From Uropetala carovei (taxonomy: Eukaryota; Arthropoda; Insecta; Odonata; Petaluridae), in assembly GCA_036926305.1 (NCBI GenBank), contig JAXCHB010000210.1, positions 1-64,000 of the forward strand: DNA of 64,000 nt, in the 5' to 3' direction. This document shows positions 13,008-24,231 of this stretch, one piece after another. Numbering within the stretch: the stretch's first letter is position 1; each line of letters opens with the position of its first letter. The translations under genes were made by a program, and so were the position numbers. Below the pieces are notes generated by a model that made no database searches, had not been told where the DNA came from, and saw only the letters and a program-made list of their open reading frames with translations.

Positions 13008-13799
13008 AGTGGTGTAGTCAGGTTCTTATACCGATTTGATTGACCATTCTAATTTTCTAAAAATATTTTCTTTTTCATTTTCTTCATTTGAATAACATAG
13101 GGATTATTGCAGCTTACTTTTCATTTGAATTTTAAAATTACTTAGAAACATGGTACGAACTTGAGACTTGAATGATTCTATGAAGGAAAGAACAAATTTT
13201 ATGTTTCTGGAAGACAGAATCCGAATTCTGATCGAATTAGCGTTAAAATGCGTTTAGAATCATAAAAATACGTGATTTTATCAGTTTTATGACAATGCCA
13301 AACTACCATGTCAACTCCGATTGTCCAATGCATTTATATTGGAAATTTTTTAACGTAATATCATTTTTCAATTTCTGTGTGCGATTTTTCTTTGTTTGCA
13401 TGAAAACCTAATATTTGTAGATTTTAATTTAAATTTTACTAATAAATAGCTTTTAATGATATTTTTGTCTGGCGTACAGTTTTCCAAAGCAAGCTGTTTT
13501 TAATACTACGTAAGTAACGTAAATAATTAGACGTAGATATTCCACAAATTTTGTTTGGATAATTCGTTTTATTGTTTCCAAAGTATTCTTGATATAAAAA
13601 ATTTTCTCGCAACAGAACTCATGGACGAGAGAATCAAGCTATTGGTCGGAGGATAATATTCACTCTGTGATTCTTAAACGTTCTCTATTAACTTTTTTGT
13701 CTTTCGTTAAATTAATTAATTTTGTATGTTCCTTTGTTCATCCATTTTCTGTTTATTGTTGTGTTCTTGCTGGTTATACTTACAGTTTTCGTTTTGAAT
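13008..13799. other. AT-rich DNA, no gene recognised
   Basis: No coding region, repeat pair or RNA signature identified. The last part may belong to the Helitron relic that follows. Confidence 0.45.
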
Positions 13800-14121
13800 A
13801 TATCGTCACGAAACTTCGCATAGGTATATGAGTTTACCCTGCGGGTAACATAGGCTATACGGCGATAAAAATTTGGGGGGAGGGAGAGCTTAATTTAATA
13901 ATTATTTTCCCATAAGGTTACACGTAATTTTCGATTTTTCGCAGTGCAAGATTTTCTTCCTTCATACATCTAAATAGGTAAATGCGGAGCGGTTTTCTTC
14001 ATTTTTGCTTTATTGGAAGGTTAAAACTGTGTACTATGTTATTCTGACGATGTTTACATGTTACACGGTCGAAGTTTTAGATTTACTAAATCCGTTGAAA
14101 TTCAACGGGCACTTCTGCTAT
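13800..14121 (+). mobile_element. Helitron relic, 3' portion
   Basis: Shares blocks with the Helitron at 22660-23579: CCCATAAGGTTACACGTAA (compare CCATAAGATAACACGTA), TTTTTGCTTTATT, GTTTACATGTTACACGGTCG, and the 3' hairpin CCGTTG-AAATT-CAACGG about 11 nt from the end. The terminal CTAG is mutated to CTAT (14118-14121). The 5' boundary is not defined. Older and more diverged than the two full copies. Confidence 0.7.
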
Positions 14122-15790
14122 TTTACAATAATCCCCGGTAGTTTAATCGAATCTGAAATAGATGTATCTTGAAATGCGAATCTTTTTTATAGAGATTACA
14201 CTTTGAGCAATCTATGATCACTGACACATAATAGACTTTTTATAAAATTTTGGAAAAAGAAAAATTAACTTCTAGTCTCAAAGATGTCTCCGTTATGGCA
14301 CAAATACAATGTAGAAAAATGTTAGTCTACTGTCATTCGAAAATGATCGACAGAAATTTAAACATTTTAAGGACTGGACATACATATATGATCCCTTCTT
14401 TTCACAATTTAGTTATCATACTGAAATTAATGATTGATTTGTAAAACGGAAAATTACACATTAAGACTTTCTGAGATAATACCTAAATGCCAAAAATATA
14501 AATTTAGAACATGTCCAAGGATAATTTCCCATTTTTCAAGTTCAATTATTATTAATGGTTTTTACCTTATGTTTTTCTATTAATAAGTTAAATTGCTGAA
14601 TTAAATTCCAATTATAAATAATATATGGCGTATTTATTAATTTTCCGATTTCACTGACATCCTCGTAGTTAAATTCGTTTCATCAAATGACCCAAAAGAA
14701 CCTCAAGTAGGTTTAAAAAAATTATTATTCATGCATTCTCACATAAAGAACGTGAATCCTACAGAAAGTTTACAAAAGCCTCTACTTAACGCGCAAAATT
14801 AAGCCGGCATTCAAAACATTAAACTTTTGAGAACTCTTTGAAAGAGGTTGTTTGAAACTAACTTTAGAAAAAAGGATCAAAATGTCCAAAAATAAAAGTA
14901 TTGTGAACTTTGAAATAAATAAGATAGCAATAATTTATTTTTTAAAAACGTTCTACCTAAGTGAGAATATAATAGCTCAAACTTGAATAAGGTCGCTATA
15001 ATTCACTACTAGTGGAGAAGAATCCTGAATACACTTCCAGGATAATTTTCTCAAATGTTATTTTCGGAGCACACTGAGATTTTCTTCTCCTTTCGTTGTG
15101 AATATCACGCAATTACACAAAGTTAATCGTCATGTTATAGTTGCAAATAAACAATGACATTGATTTTTAAAAATTAATTCCATAGAAATTCGCCGTACAT
15201 TATTCTGAAAAGTTTTTTGTACAATAATTTATAAGTCCGGATTACTCTACGTCTTTATTATGAGTCGTTCCAATTGCACTTTATTTTATCCTCTCGCGAA
15301 TGGAATTTCTTCCTAGAGTGAAGGGGCGAAAACCATAAAAATCGGATCTATTCATTCGATTTAATTCATCGTCTATGAATGGGACAACTTATGGTGGCCT
15401 AAATTTTTAAATGAAATCTTCTTTTGGATCGGGTACTTAACCAACTTCAAAGTGGAAGTACGTCATGGATCTCTCCGCCTTTCAACGAAAAAAAATGAAT
15501 GTCGATTTATAATAATATTTGGGGTGGAATTACTATTCCGATGATTTACTTTAGAGGCACAAGACATAAATCAGGATGGATTGAGCTGACTAAAAAAGAA
15601 AACCAGATCAGAACGACGGATATATCTTTTTCAAATATCTTACTTAACCATGCATTTAGCAAGAAATCATCTCATCTGTGATATTATAACAGCAAATAGT
15701 ATAAGTGCCCATCAAAAATGACGGGGAGTGATTTGGTTTATTGGCACGGTACACATTAAATAAAAATGTATTGAGTGGGCATATATTAAA
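14122..15790. other. AT-rich DNA, no gene recognised
   Basis: No supported coding region or repeat. Confidence 0.5.
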
Positions 15791-16615
15791 AAAAGTGCAC
15801 ATACAGAGTTGGTTAGCATTTTTAAATTGTGGAATTTTTACAATTTCATATTTTTCCCAACGGTTTTGTCCAAAAACATATAACTGTGCTAAATTTCAAG
15901 CTCATCTGAAAGTGCCTTATAATTTTTATCCTCGTAAGGGGCGATAATGGAGCGAGATAGCCTCGAAATTTTGAAATATTTAGAATTTCGGAGTTTTCCT
16001 TGGCTGTGACAAACAAACCTAAAATGGTGCCAAATTTCAAGACTCTAAGTCATCTGGAACGGTCTCATAATTATTATCCTCGTTTAGAGCAATAATGGGG
16101 CAAAACAGACCCAAAATATGGGAATTATATCAATGTCGGATTTCTGTCATTGGTCGTAGTTTAACATTAATGGCATTATAATTTAAGCCTCTTATTCCCA
16201 TTAAAAGCTTACCCCTATAAAAACATTGAGCTCGTTGCCACGACAGCCGATTGTTGCGATCCAGAAAAATTACCACTTTTTTTCCGATGAAAACCATTAA
16301 TTTACGCTAATTCTATTCGGATTTGAATTCTGTCTTCAAAAATAAGAAACTACTATTTATATCCTTTCCGATAGTTTAAGTCTCGGGTTCGAATGTTGAA
16401 GGGAAATAATTTTAAAAAGCAAATATAAAAATCTCTACACCGATTTACGTATTTTATTATGAGGCAAAAAAGGGCAAAAAGGGACCAAAATAGCCCCTCA
16501 AAATTTCAATTTAGACAGTTTTGAATTTTTTCCTTCGGTTATGACGAAAAACCTATAATCGCGCCAAATTTCAAGTTTCTAGCTCATCTGGAAGTGCCCA
16601 TGTAGTCCCATTTCT
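15791..16615. repeat. three degenerate copies of a ~130-150 bp module
   Basis: The core word AAATTTCAAG, followed by CTCATCTGGAAGTGCC-like text and preceded by TGACAAACAAACCTAAAAT or its variants, recurs at about 15800-15945, 15957-16110 and 16500-16605. The first two copies also share ATTTTTATCCTCGT and a GGGCAATAATGG-type segment. This looks like an ancient tandem or dispersed repeat inside a decayed mobile element. No open frame is conserved between the copies. Confidence 0.6.
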
Positions 16616-17454
16616 GCGTTACTATGTAAACAAAGCGTTCCTGATGCACAAACCTGGTGTTTTATATAAGAGTAATATTAGTGATTTTCATACAAACGGA
16701 ATTCCTTGTTTTATTATCTTAATATGTAAGTTTAAATTTAGTGCGTCATCACTCGCTTCCTTATTTGGTTTTACCATTCCCATAATGAAATAATAAAATC
16801 AAAGTATCCTCTTCGAATAGTATAATAAACTATCAATAGTAACCTTGGAGGCAAATATAAAACATACAAAATTGAATTCCGCCATATAAATATCACGGTA
16901 TTACGGCACAACTATTTGCAATAGAGCAGGTTTACGATGTGCTAATTTAGCCCGAAACATGTATTTTGTACAATCGTAAAATTCTTCTATCTCTAAAGCG
17001 GTGGATAAGCGAAGTGTGTGTATTTAAGTGACAGGCGAATGTGATAACAACGCTTTAATTTAATGGCTCACATTTTTTTTGAAGATCCGCGCATTGGAAT
17101 TTAGCATTGTTAACCATAGTTACAAAAGTAGACCTCGTAATTTATCCATTCAAACTCACAACGGTCCACCAGCGAGTGCTTGAACAAGCACCTGAAACCA
17201 AACGTGTGAAAAGCATGAGAAATAGCTGAACCAATCACAAAACGCCAACAGTGAGGATCGTTTTCTCTCGTTGCACTCCCATGCTAATGGAGAAACAGGT
17301 CACAGCACGCTATACTACACGCTACACTACATTACCTACTCATTTCAGTTTACAATCATGTTAGAACTTCCATATTTGGCTACGGAGAGTCGATACAAAA
17401 CTGAAATTAACAACGATGCCGGATAATGAAGCCGAATAAAGATTATTGGACGTT
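16616..17454. other. AT-rich DNA, no gene recognised
   Basis: Nothing supported apart from a small perfect hairpin GTGCTT-GA-ACAAGCAC-like at about 17177-17193. Confidence 0.45.
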
Positions 17455-17468
17455 CGTAATTGTTTGAG

Positions 17469-17642
17469 TAGTAGTAGTAATTAGGTTTTTTAGGTGCGTC
17501 AACTGCTAAGGTTATTTTGCACCGTCAAATTCTCTTAGAGAAAAGCAACATACATCACAACATCCATGCCCGAAGCGGGATTCGAACCCGCGACCTTTGG
17601 GGTAGAAGGTAGGCGCACTGCCTACCAGTCTAACCCGGTCGG
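17469..17642 (-). mobile_element. tRNA-derived SINE with 14-bp target duplication
   Basis: Read on the minus strand, it starts CCGACCGGGTTAGACTGGTA, with an A box in TTAGACTGGTAGG. It then has a perfect B box inside GCGGGTTCGAATCCCGC, a body with GGCATGGATGTTGTGATGT, and a short (CTA)n tail. A perfect direct repeat CGTAATTGTTTGAG flanks it at 17455-17468 and 17643-17656. The 3' acceptor half (TTCGGGC) pairs only partly with the 5' end, so it is not a functional tRNA gene but a retroposed SINE copied by LINE machinery. The clean duplication suggests a fairly recent insertion. Confidence 0.9.
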
Positions 17643-17872
17643 CGTAATTGTTTGAGCTTGGGAAAATGTACTCCTTCCACTTCGTATATATTCTTCTTCA
17701 ATAGTTAAATTTTTAGATTGTCAACAGCCATTTTATGGAAAAATAAATTTCTACTGAAAAGTAAATGCAGGCTTGTTCTTTTATGACACATTCGCTCGAC
17801 ACATTTTGTTCACCGGAGTACACTCATTTTAAAGTTTACACAGGGTAGTACCTTATCGATTAAAGAAAACAT

Positions 17873-18548
17873 CTGATGTGGCCAAATTATGACTTTCTCC
17901 ATACAGAGTAATGAATATGATTGCTCTCGGCATCTGCGTTCTCAGAAATATTTATCAGCGAGTACACCTGAGAATAATTTTAAAACATTTTCAATAGTCT
18001 TTATTTAAAAAAACAATAAGTAAAGAAAATTATTAACTTTCTTAACTTTTTCTATGGATTATTAAATTTCGATGTGCAATTAAATGATCTCTGGCAGCGT
18101 ACGCACCGATATCAACAATTAGAAAGTTTTATCATAGCAGCGGAAACAATGGTATCACTTAGCGACGTATTTAACGTAAATTTAGAAGAAAATAAAACTT
18201 CTAGCGCCTTTTATTCTCTACAACTTTTATAATAACAACTATTTATGAAAATTGAGTTTTAAAGGATATACTTGGAAAAAACGACGAAAAATCAAAATAT
18301 CGGTTTTACGAAAAATTGTTTCAAGCAAAACTTGCAGCATGTTTTATTTTCTACAACTATTATAATAACAACTATTTATGAAAATTAAGTTTTAAAGAAG
18401 ATATTTAAAAAATCTGATGTGGCCAACACATGACTTTTTCCATACAAGCAATGAATATAATTGCTCTCGATATCAGCGTCCTCAGGAATAATTATCAGCA
18501 ATTACACAGGTGAATAATTTTAAAACATTTTCAATAGTCTTTATTTTT
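17873..18548. repeat. TIR-like block in direct repeat (two partial copies)
   Basis: Two ~135-bp copies (about 17875-18010 and 18411-18545) start ATCTGATGTGGCC, contain GACTTTCTCCATAC or close variants, and end TTTTCAATAGTCTTTATTT. Between them a second direct pair (about 18218-18275 and 18353-18410) carries TAATAACAACTATTTATGAA. These are truncated ends of the element family at 18549, stacked head to tail. Confidence 0.75.
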
Positions 18549-19308
18549 AAAAAATCTGATGTGGCCAACACATGACTTTCTCCATATGTGGGGTATAGAT
18601 ATATAAGTTATTATGAATAGCATTATAAGGCAAAATTATTATTTCGTATCGTAAAGAAATACAGTCGTCCTTATTGACGTAAATTATATTAACTCAAAAA
18701 GTACTTGCCATATCATTACCACATTTCATATATAACACTTTGGTATGGGTACAAAGAGTTGATTAGTTTTTGGACAATATCGGTTTACCGGAAGTCGAGG
18801 TTTATTCGAAACCCGATTCGGTTTTTGCGATATTTCTCCGATAATACCTCATTATTGTATACATTGACCATTACAAAAACTGTAGAAAATATAATTTCCT
18901 ACATCTTTTATTTCAAACAATTTTCCGTAGCAGTTATTGTTTAGGAATTATTTATTATATTTTTTCGGTTTCCGTCAAATATCTCCTTAAAAACGTCGTT
19001 ATTCGTAATCTTCGTGAGGACCAAAGTTGTAGAGAATAATATTTCTTCCAAGTTTTGTTTGAAACAAATTTTCGTAGAACCTTACATTTAGTAGATAATT
19101 AATTTATTCGTAAATTTCCAGTATACAGCGCCACGATCTAGCGGTGAATTCTGTAAATATATTCAAAATATACCTAATTTACGGTCATAGGGACGACTGT
19201 ATTCTTTTACGATACGAAATAATAATTTTGCCTTATAATTTAATAATAATTTAAATATCTATACCCCAAATATGGAGAAAGTCATGTGTCGGCCACATCA
19301 GATTTTTT
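18549..19308. mobile_element. 760-bp element with long terminal inverted repeats
   Basis: The left terminus AAAAAATCTGATGTGGCC, continuing through GACTTTCTCCATAT, GGGGTATAGATAT and TACGATACGAAATAATAATTTTG-type text in inverted form up to about 18680, is mirrored by the right terminus (about 19190-19308) ending GGCCACATCAGATTTTTT. The unique centre is shared with 8055-8692. It has no open frame of note, so it is a non-autonomous DNA element. I cannot define a target duplication because both flanks are other repeat copies. Confidence 0.8.
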
Positions 19309-19309
19309 T

Positions 19310-19520
19310 ACTTTCTCCATATATGTACTACGTATATGGAGAAAGTGAAAAATAGTACATTAATCAGATTTCCTTAATTTTACCTTCTCATTTACGTAGT
19401 ATGTAGAGAAACTATTGTAATACTCGACTCGACTATTGTAATAAATCGAACTCGAGATTTTGACGGAAATACATGTGTCCCCGAGCACAAAAAAGTAGTT
19501 TTCGCCATGCGTCTGCCTGT
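19310..19520 (+). repeat. perfect 14-bp inverted repeat plus hairpin-family fragment
   Basis: ACTTTCTCCATATA (19310-19323) and TATATGGAGAAAGT (19333-19346) are perfect inverted repeats with a 9-nt spacer. From about 19380 another family end follows (CTTCTC...GAGAAACTATTG), then CGAACTCGAGATTTTGACGG and GTCTGCCTGTGTCC. It is the same left-end layout as 7898-8030. Confidence 0.7.
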
Positions 19521-21060
19521 GTCCGGATTTAGAGCATAAAGGGTGAAACAAAATCGAATGATATTTCGTACTTAGGTACACATGTATGAGGGAAAGAGCT
19601 ATCAAGACATGAAGACGACTGCGGATAATAGGAGTTTATGGAGAACCAATTTTAACCATGAATAATCACGGACCTGTCTACGGACAGACTACCTATGATG
19701 ATGATACCTATGAGATTATCAATACATATATCAATATTATTTTCGCGCAGAAGACATTTTATGCGGATTTGCTGTTTTCCTAGCAGTGGGAGTCCCAATC
19801 AGAAAAGAGTATTGTGAGACCAGAGACGTGTATGAGAAAGTTTGTCTAATTTATACTATAACGACATTTTAACATTATAATTCATTCGACTATAAAGGAA
19901 AGAGTCTAGTACGGTTAAAACTTATATTTTATGGGATAAGTATACTCCCTTCAACGTCAAAATAATAAAGAAATGATAGAGCAATAAACTATGGTCGCAA
20001 TATACTTTCCTGAAAAAGCACTCTTAAAACGAAAAAATAGTGTTTTTTTAATGAATCACAATTCTTGCAAAAAAAGATATTTTAAAGTTATTTTTAAAAA
20101 AATTTTCTCATAAGCTCAAAGCTCTTTAAAAGTTCGACGTTCACAACAAAGGACTGCGGTGAAACTATAAAACATGTGGAATTCATAATCTCTTTCAAGA
20201 AATTCATCTTTATTTCACCAGCACCGTTAAATTTCGAATTATTTTAAACGGCTCCACCTAATAAGATGAACTCAAAGATGAGAATTTGTACCTAGTGCAT
20301 GCAAGACAACAACAAAGGGGTGGAAAATAGGATTCAGTTCTGCAGGAATTCATTTCATTATTCGTAGTTCTCTGAACCCCGAGCAAGTAAAAAAAACCTG
20401 TAGTTTTTACGAAGGGAATCAAATAAAAATCTCAACAAAAAAAACTATTTGCAACCTCTGGGAGTCTACTAAGTCATCAAAAACCTATAACAGAACTTGC
20501 GAATACAACACCACTTTTCAACACCGACTATTGAAAAAAGAACTCGTAAACCTGCATTTCAGTGAAATATTTATAGAGAAAACGCGCTGGCAAAAAAACA
20601 CACCGCGGAGCACAATTGGAAAGTCTCGCAGAATCCAACTTCCGAGAAAAAAAGGAAATTCAGAACCGCCTGGTATTCCAAGGAGAGTAAAGGCTAATTA
20701 ATCACGGCCGGGATTGAAACGAAAAATTCGTAAGAAAATCTCTGATGTGAATGCAAATTTCGTCGAGGAAAAAATCGGAGATCCACGTTCTTAAAAATGA
20801 GTTTCCTCTTTCAGAAATCAGGAAATTAATGAAATGCATTTTCTATTCCGTTTTAATCTTCTCGTTAATTTTTTTTAACCGAAAATTTTCCAGAGATTCC
20901 GCTCGGAAAATTCTCTCGAGACCAATCTCGATAAAACCCTACTAATATAAAAAAGAAGAGAAGAGTAACGACTTCCGTCTCGCTTTCTCGATCGTCGTTC
21001 TATCGTTTCCTTTTTTCAGACCAACCTCAGAGAAAAAGGCATAAGGGACATTCGGATTTA
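19521..21060. other. AT-rich DNA, no gene recognised
   Basis: No supported feature. Several A-rich stretches around 20030-20110 and 20390-20660. Confidence 0.5.
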
Positions 21061-21720
21061 CATTTTCATCGAAATTTTTTTGTTAAGACGTCCTCTTCTC
21101 TTCCTCCCCTCCAGCTCCAGCGGTGATTCTTTTTATTCCGCAGGGGTGACGTCAGCAAAATGGCAATTCTCTTCAAACATTTACACACACACACACACAC
21201 TTCTCCCAACGTGTCCCACACCCCACACCCCCCCCAAAAAAAACCACCTCCTACAATCAATGTTTTTATTGTGCGAATGCGAGAGAGACTTTTACCTAGG
21301 ACTTCCTTAGCGTTACCTTCGCGCGGATTAAGCATATTTCTTTTTCAGACGAACGATATCCGGACTTATCACACCGATTACAATGGGGCGTCGCTTTACT
21401 AGATTAGATTTCTACCTCTTCTGCCTCTCTCCAACTTCTACTTCCCCCCTTTCAGACCTCTCTTTCCAACAACAGCGCCCTCAACCTCTCCAAACTCCCA
21501 GAAAAGCAGGTCTTAGCCTTTCATTGTGCGATGTCCGCTCAAAACCTCCGCAGTTGGGGATGGAGTTGTAAGGAATTCAATCTACCCCTCTCTCTCCCCT
21601 CCCTTTATGCCACCCCTTCCATCACTCTCAACCACAACAACACTGTTTTATAAGGGCGCCCCTCGCGCTTTTTTTGAGAGGGTGGCGTAGGGAAGAGAGA
21701 GGAAGTGGAAGTAATTAACT
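21061..21720. other. pyrimidine-rich tract with (CA)n
   Basis: Contains an (AC)9 run at 21183-21200, a C-rich patch near 21228-21236, and CT-rich sequence up to about 21690. The overlapping small open frames are compositional. Confidence 0.6.
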
Positions 21721-21898
21721 AATCACATTAGAAAACATAAAGGAAAGAAATAGACTTAGTCGGAATTTTATTCGTAAAAAATCCTAATATCTATAAACTT
21801 TTTAAAACAACTCGGAATTAAGTTCAAATGTTGGTAACCGAATCAAAGCGTCTCCACTATTCTACTATTTTCTCACGTAACCCGAATCAGATATGGCG

Positions 21899-22354
21899 TG
21901 AACTAAGGCATCTTGGTCTCGTTCGACAGACAATTCCATTCCTCCAAACCGGAAAATTGGCCCACTAAACAATTATTTTATTTCATCCTCCACCACTTTA
22001 TCTGACAACGACGTTGTCCCCCTTTTTATTGCTTCTGTAGATCCTACCACGCCCTTTAACGATGATAATTTTTATTTTCAATACATAACTCCCGATATCT
22101 TAAACAAATCCCTGTTCCGGTCAAAATCTAACACTATGGGTATTGACGATATTTCTATCGATTTTATAAAGAAATCACTTCCTGCAACATTTCCGGTTAT
22201 CCTAGAAATCCTTAATCATTCATTATTGTCTTCCGAAAACCCTACTCTTTGGAAATCATAATTAGTTCGACCGATAAGAAAGCTGAGAAATCCTTCCTCT
22301 CCCTCAGATTATCGTCCCATCTCTATTTTATGTGGGATCTCTAAAGCCTTAGAG
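21899..22354 (+). pseudogene. non-LTR retrotransposon reverse transcriptase fragment
   Basis: Encodes the region leading into the fingers of a LINE reverse transcriptase. ELRHLGLVRQ in one frame is followed, after a frameshift, by IPPNRKIGPLNNYFI, a linker, NTMGIDDISIDFIKKSLP, LEILNHSLLSSENPTLWKS, an in-frame TAA near 22258, then LVRPIRKLRNPSSPSDYRPI and GISKALE. The order (G-x-D-x-I, NHSLxSxxxPxxWK, PIxKxxxPxxxxDYRPIS) is diagnostic for R1/jockey-type RTs. The catalytic palm (YxDD) is absent because a hAT element begins right after KALE. It is dead: one frameshift, one stop, and truncation. Confidence 0.85.
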
Positions 22355-22659
22355 CAGTGGTTCCCATCCTTTTCCGGTCAACGTAACCCCTTGCTTTAGA
22401 TAAGGTCTTTTGTACCCCTTCTCAATTTTTTGAGGTAAATTTTACTGTTTACCATTTATGTGTATACAGGAAAATACACAGAAAAAAGACTTTACATCGA
22501 TTTTAATAATGTTAAGTGATTTAATGTAGATAATTTATGTGTAAGTTATTAATAATAACGGTAATTGTTTTCTTCTAGTATCCCTTATGACGTCATGTAA
22601 AATAAATAAATATGTTACCACACACAAATTATCTTCTTTCCACGATATTAATTTGCTAA
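22355..22659 (+). mobile_element. hAT element, 5' end only recognised
   Basis: Starts CAGTGGTTCCCATCCTTTTC, a classic hAT terminal repeat, directly inside the LINE reading frame. The 8 bases before it (CCTTAGAG) would be the target duplication, but a matching right end with that octamer was not found. The interior is AT-rich and non-coding. The right half may be lost, or displaced by the Helitron inserted at 22660. Confidence 0.6.
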
Positions 22660-23579
22660 TCTACTATAATATATTTTGAAGTGTGTTGGTGTATTTGTGT
22701 TTGTTCATGGAACTCCTCCTAAACGGTAAAAGCTAGAATAACCAAATGTGGTACGATTCTTCCTTACATCCTAACTTCGTGAATGGTCAATGCTTGGTCA
22801 ACAGGGATTAATCAGTGCTGCCAATATAGGGGATTAATATTTTTCCATAAGATAACACGTATGAATCGATTTCTTGACTTTCAAGGTAATCTTCCTTCAA
22901 GCATGAAAATACGTAAATATGGACCGATTTCTTTCGTTTTTGCTTTATTCGACAAATGAAACTCTATACTATCTTATTCCTGCGAAGTTTACATGTTACA
23001 CGTTCGAAGTTTTCAGAAATACGATATTTGATTCGAAATTTTGTGAATTTTTCGTACTCTTTCCGGGCGTTGCAACGAAACGATCGATGTTTATGGATAG
23101 CAACGTAAATAGATAATGATTATTATTCAGGAAGCGTTTATAACGATTAATGAAAGTAATTGAACCTTCTTCCGTCTATTGAATACTGGAATATTACATT
23201 TTTGTAAGTAAAATAATTATATTCTACATTATAATGTTTATTAACGTAAATAATCTCACGTATCTGATGTACATTTACCAGTTAAGTGGTCAACTGTACG
23301 TTGCTTTTTCAAGCCATAAAAGTAAATATTTCAGCGAGGCATAATTACACAAGAAATGAAGCTGGATTTGGCGAAAGTAATATGATAGGAAATAAAATTA
23401 TCGCTATATTTTAATGCAATAGACTCGGAAACGGATTGTTACAAGCAAATATGATTAATTGTTAAGAAAAGCTAATTGTAATTTAAAAGTATCTACTATA
23501 TAGGTATTTTAAAGAGTTTGTATGTTGTGCTGTAGTAGCTTCACTAAATCCGTTGAAATGCAACGGGAAATTCTGCTAG
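22660..23579 (+). mobile_element. non-autonomous Helitron, full-length copy
   Basis: Begins TCTACTATAATATATTTTG just after an A and ends with the hairpin CCGTTG-AAATG-CAACGG, then GGAAATTCTGCTAG, just before a T. This gives the canonical Helitron layout: 5' TC, a 3' hairpin about 10 nt before CTRR, and insertion between A and T without target duplication. A second copy in opposite orientation lies at 61561-62569 with the same two ends. It has no Rep/helicase frame. Copy 1 lacks about 90 bp that copy 2 retains near 62060-62160. Confidence 0.88.
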
Positions 23580-23851
23580 TAACTCGATAAAGAATCGAGA
23601 TAGAAACTCCAAATTTAGTAAGAATGCTCGACTCATATATTGTATGGTTCGACTCCAAGGTAGGCATTTCTATTTCCCATAAGGTTGGAGGGAGGGAGGG
23701 TGAGAGAGGGTGATAGAGAGGGGGATATAAAGAAGGTGAGAAAGCGAGGAGGAGAGAAGCAATTATTTTTAAAAATTTAACTAAAGATAAGTAGCCGCGC
23801 GGAGCGTGGCACGGGGTTGGGCGCCGGAGGTGCCAGTGGCGGAGCCCCTGG
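23580..23851 (+). mobile_element. second Helitron-like 3' end
   Basis: Carries TGGTTCGACTCCAAGGTAGG and TTTCCCATAAGGTT, words also found in the Helitrons at 13800 and 54433. It ends in a GC-rich fold (about 23813-23850) with CCCCTGG followed by TATTAGTAA. The end of the 54433 Helitron reads CCCCCTAG followed by TATTAAATAA, so both finish in CTRR before T. A purine-rich insert lies at about 23685-23760. The 5' part is missing or hidden by the Helitron directly upstream. Confidence 0.6.
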
Positions 23852-23927
23852 TATTAGTAATATTTCAATTAAAATCACCAAATATTTGGTTGTCATGTAA
23901 ACAAATCAAAATCGCAAAGAGAAACTC

Positions 23928-24050
23928 AACAAGTTAGGAAAGTGTAGAACGTATCACAAATGGGCGCGTTTCGTGCAATGGAGTATAAATGATATACCTG
24001 TACGGTTGTACGTAAGAGAAATAGCGTTTTAAAGTTCTTTTCTTCTTCAT
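23928..24050 (+). repeat. dispersed repeat, empty-site copy
   Basis: Starts AACAAGTTAGGAAAGTGT and matches 28984-29094 plus 29571-29580 with few differences. This copy carries a single AAGTTCTT (24032-24039), exactly where the other copy holds a 469-bp insertion flanked by two AAGTTCTT. Confidence 0.9.
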
Positions 24051-24231
24051 AAATAATCCATTTTTTTACTATTTAAAAATATTCCATGCATACCTAAGGA
24101 AATTAAACGTTTGTTTGTGATTGTTTATGTTAGCGACAATGAAGAAGTAACCATGCAAGAAAATTTCCAAGTTCAATTCGAATTAAGACATTTTTGTTTG
24201 ATTTTCTTGATAACGGCTACTCCTACTTTAG

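Noticed and set aside
17469..17642. Functional tRNA gene
   Set aside because: A and B boxes are good, but acceptor pairing is poor, there is a long body and tail, and target duplications flank it; it is a SINE.
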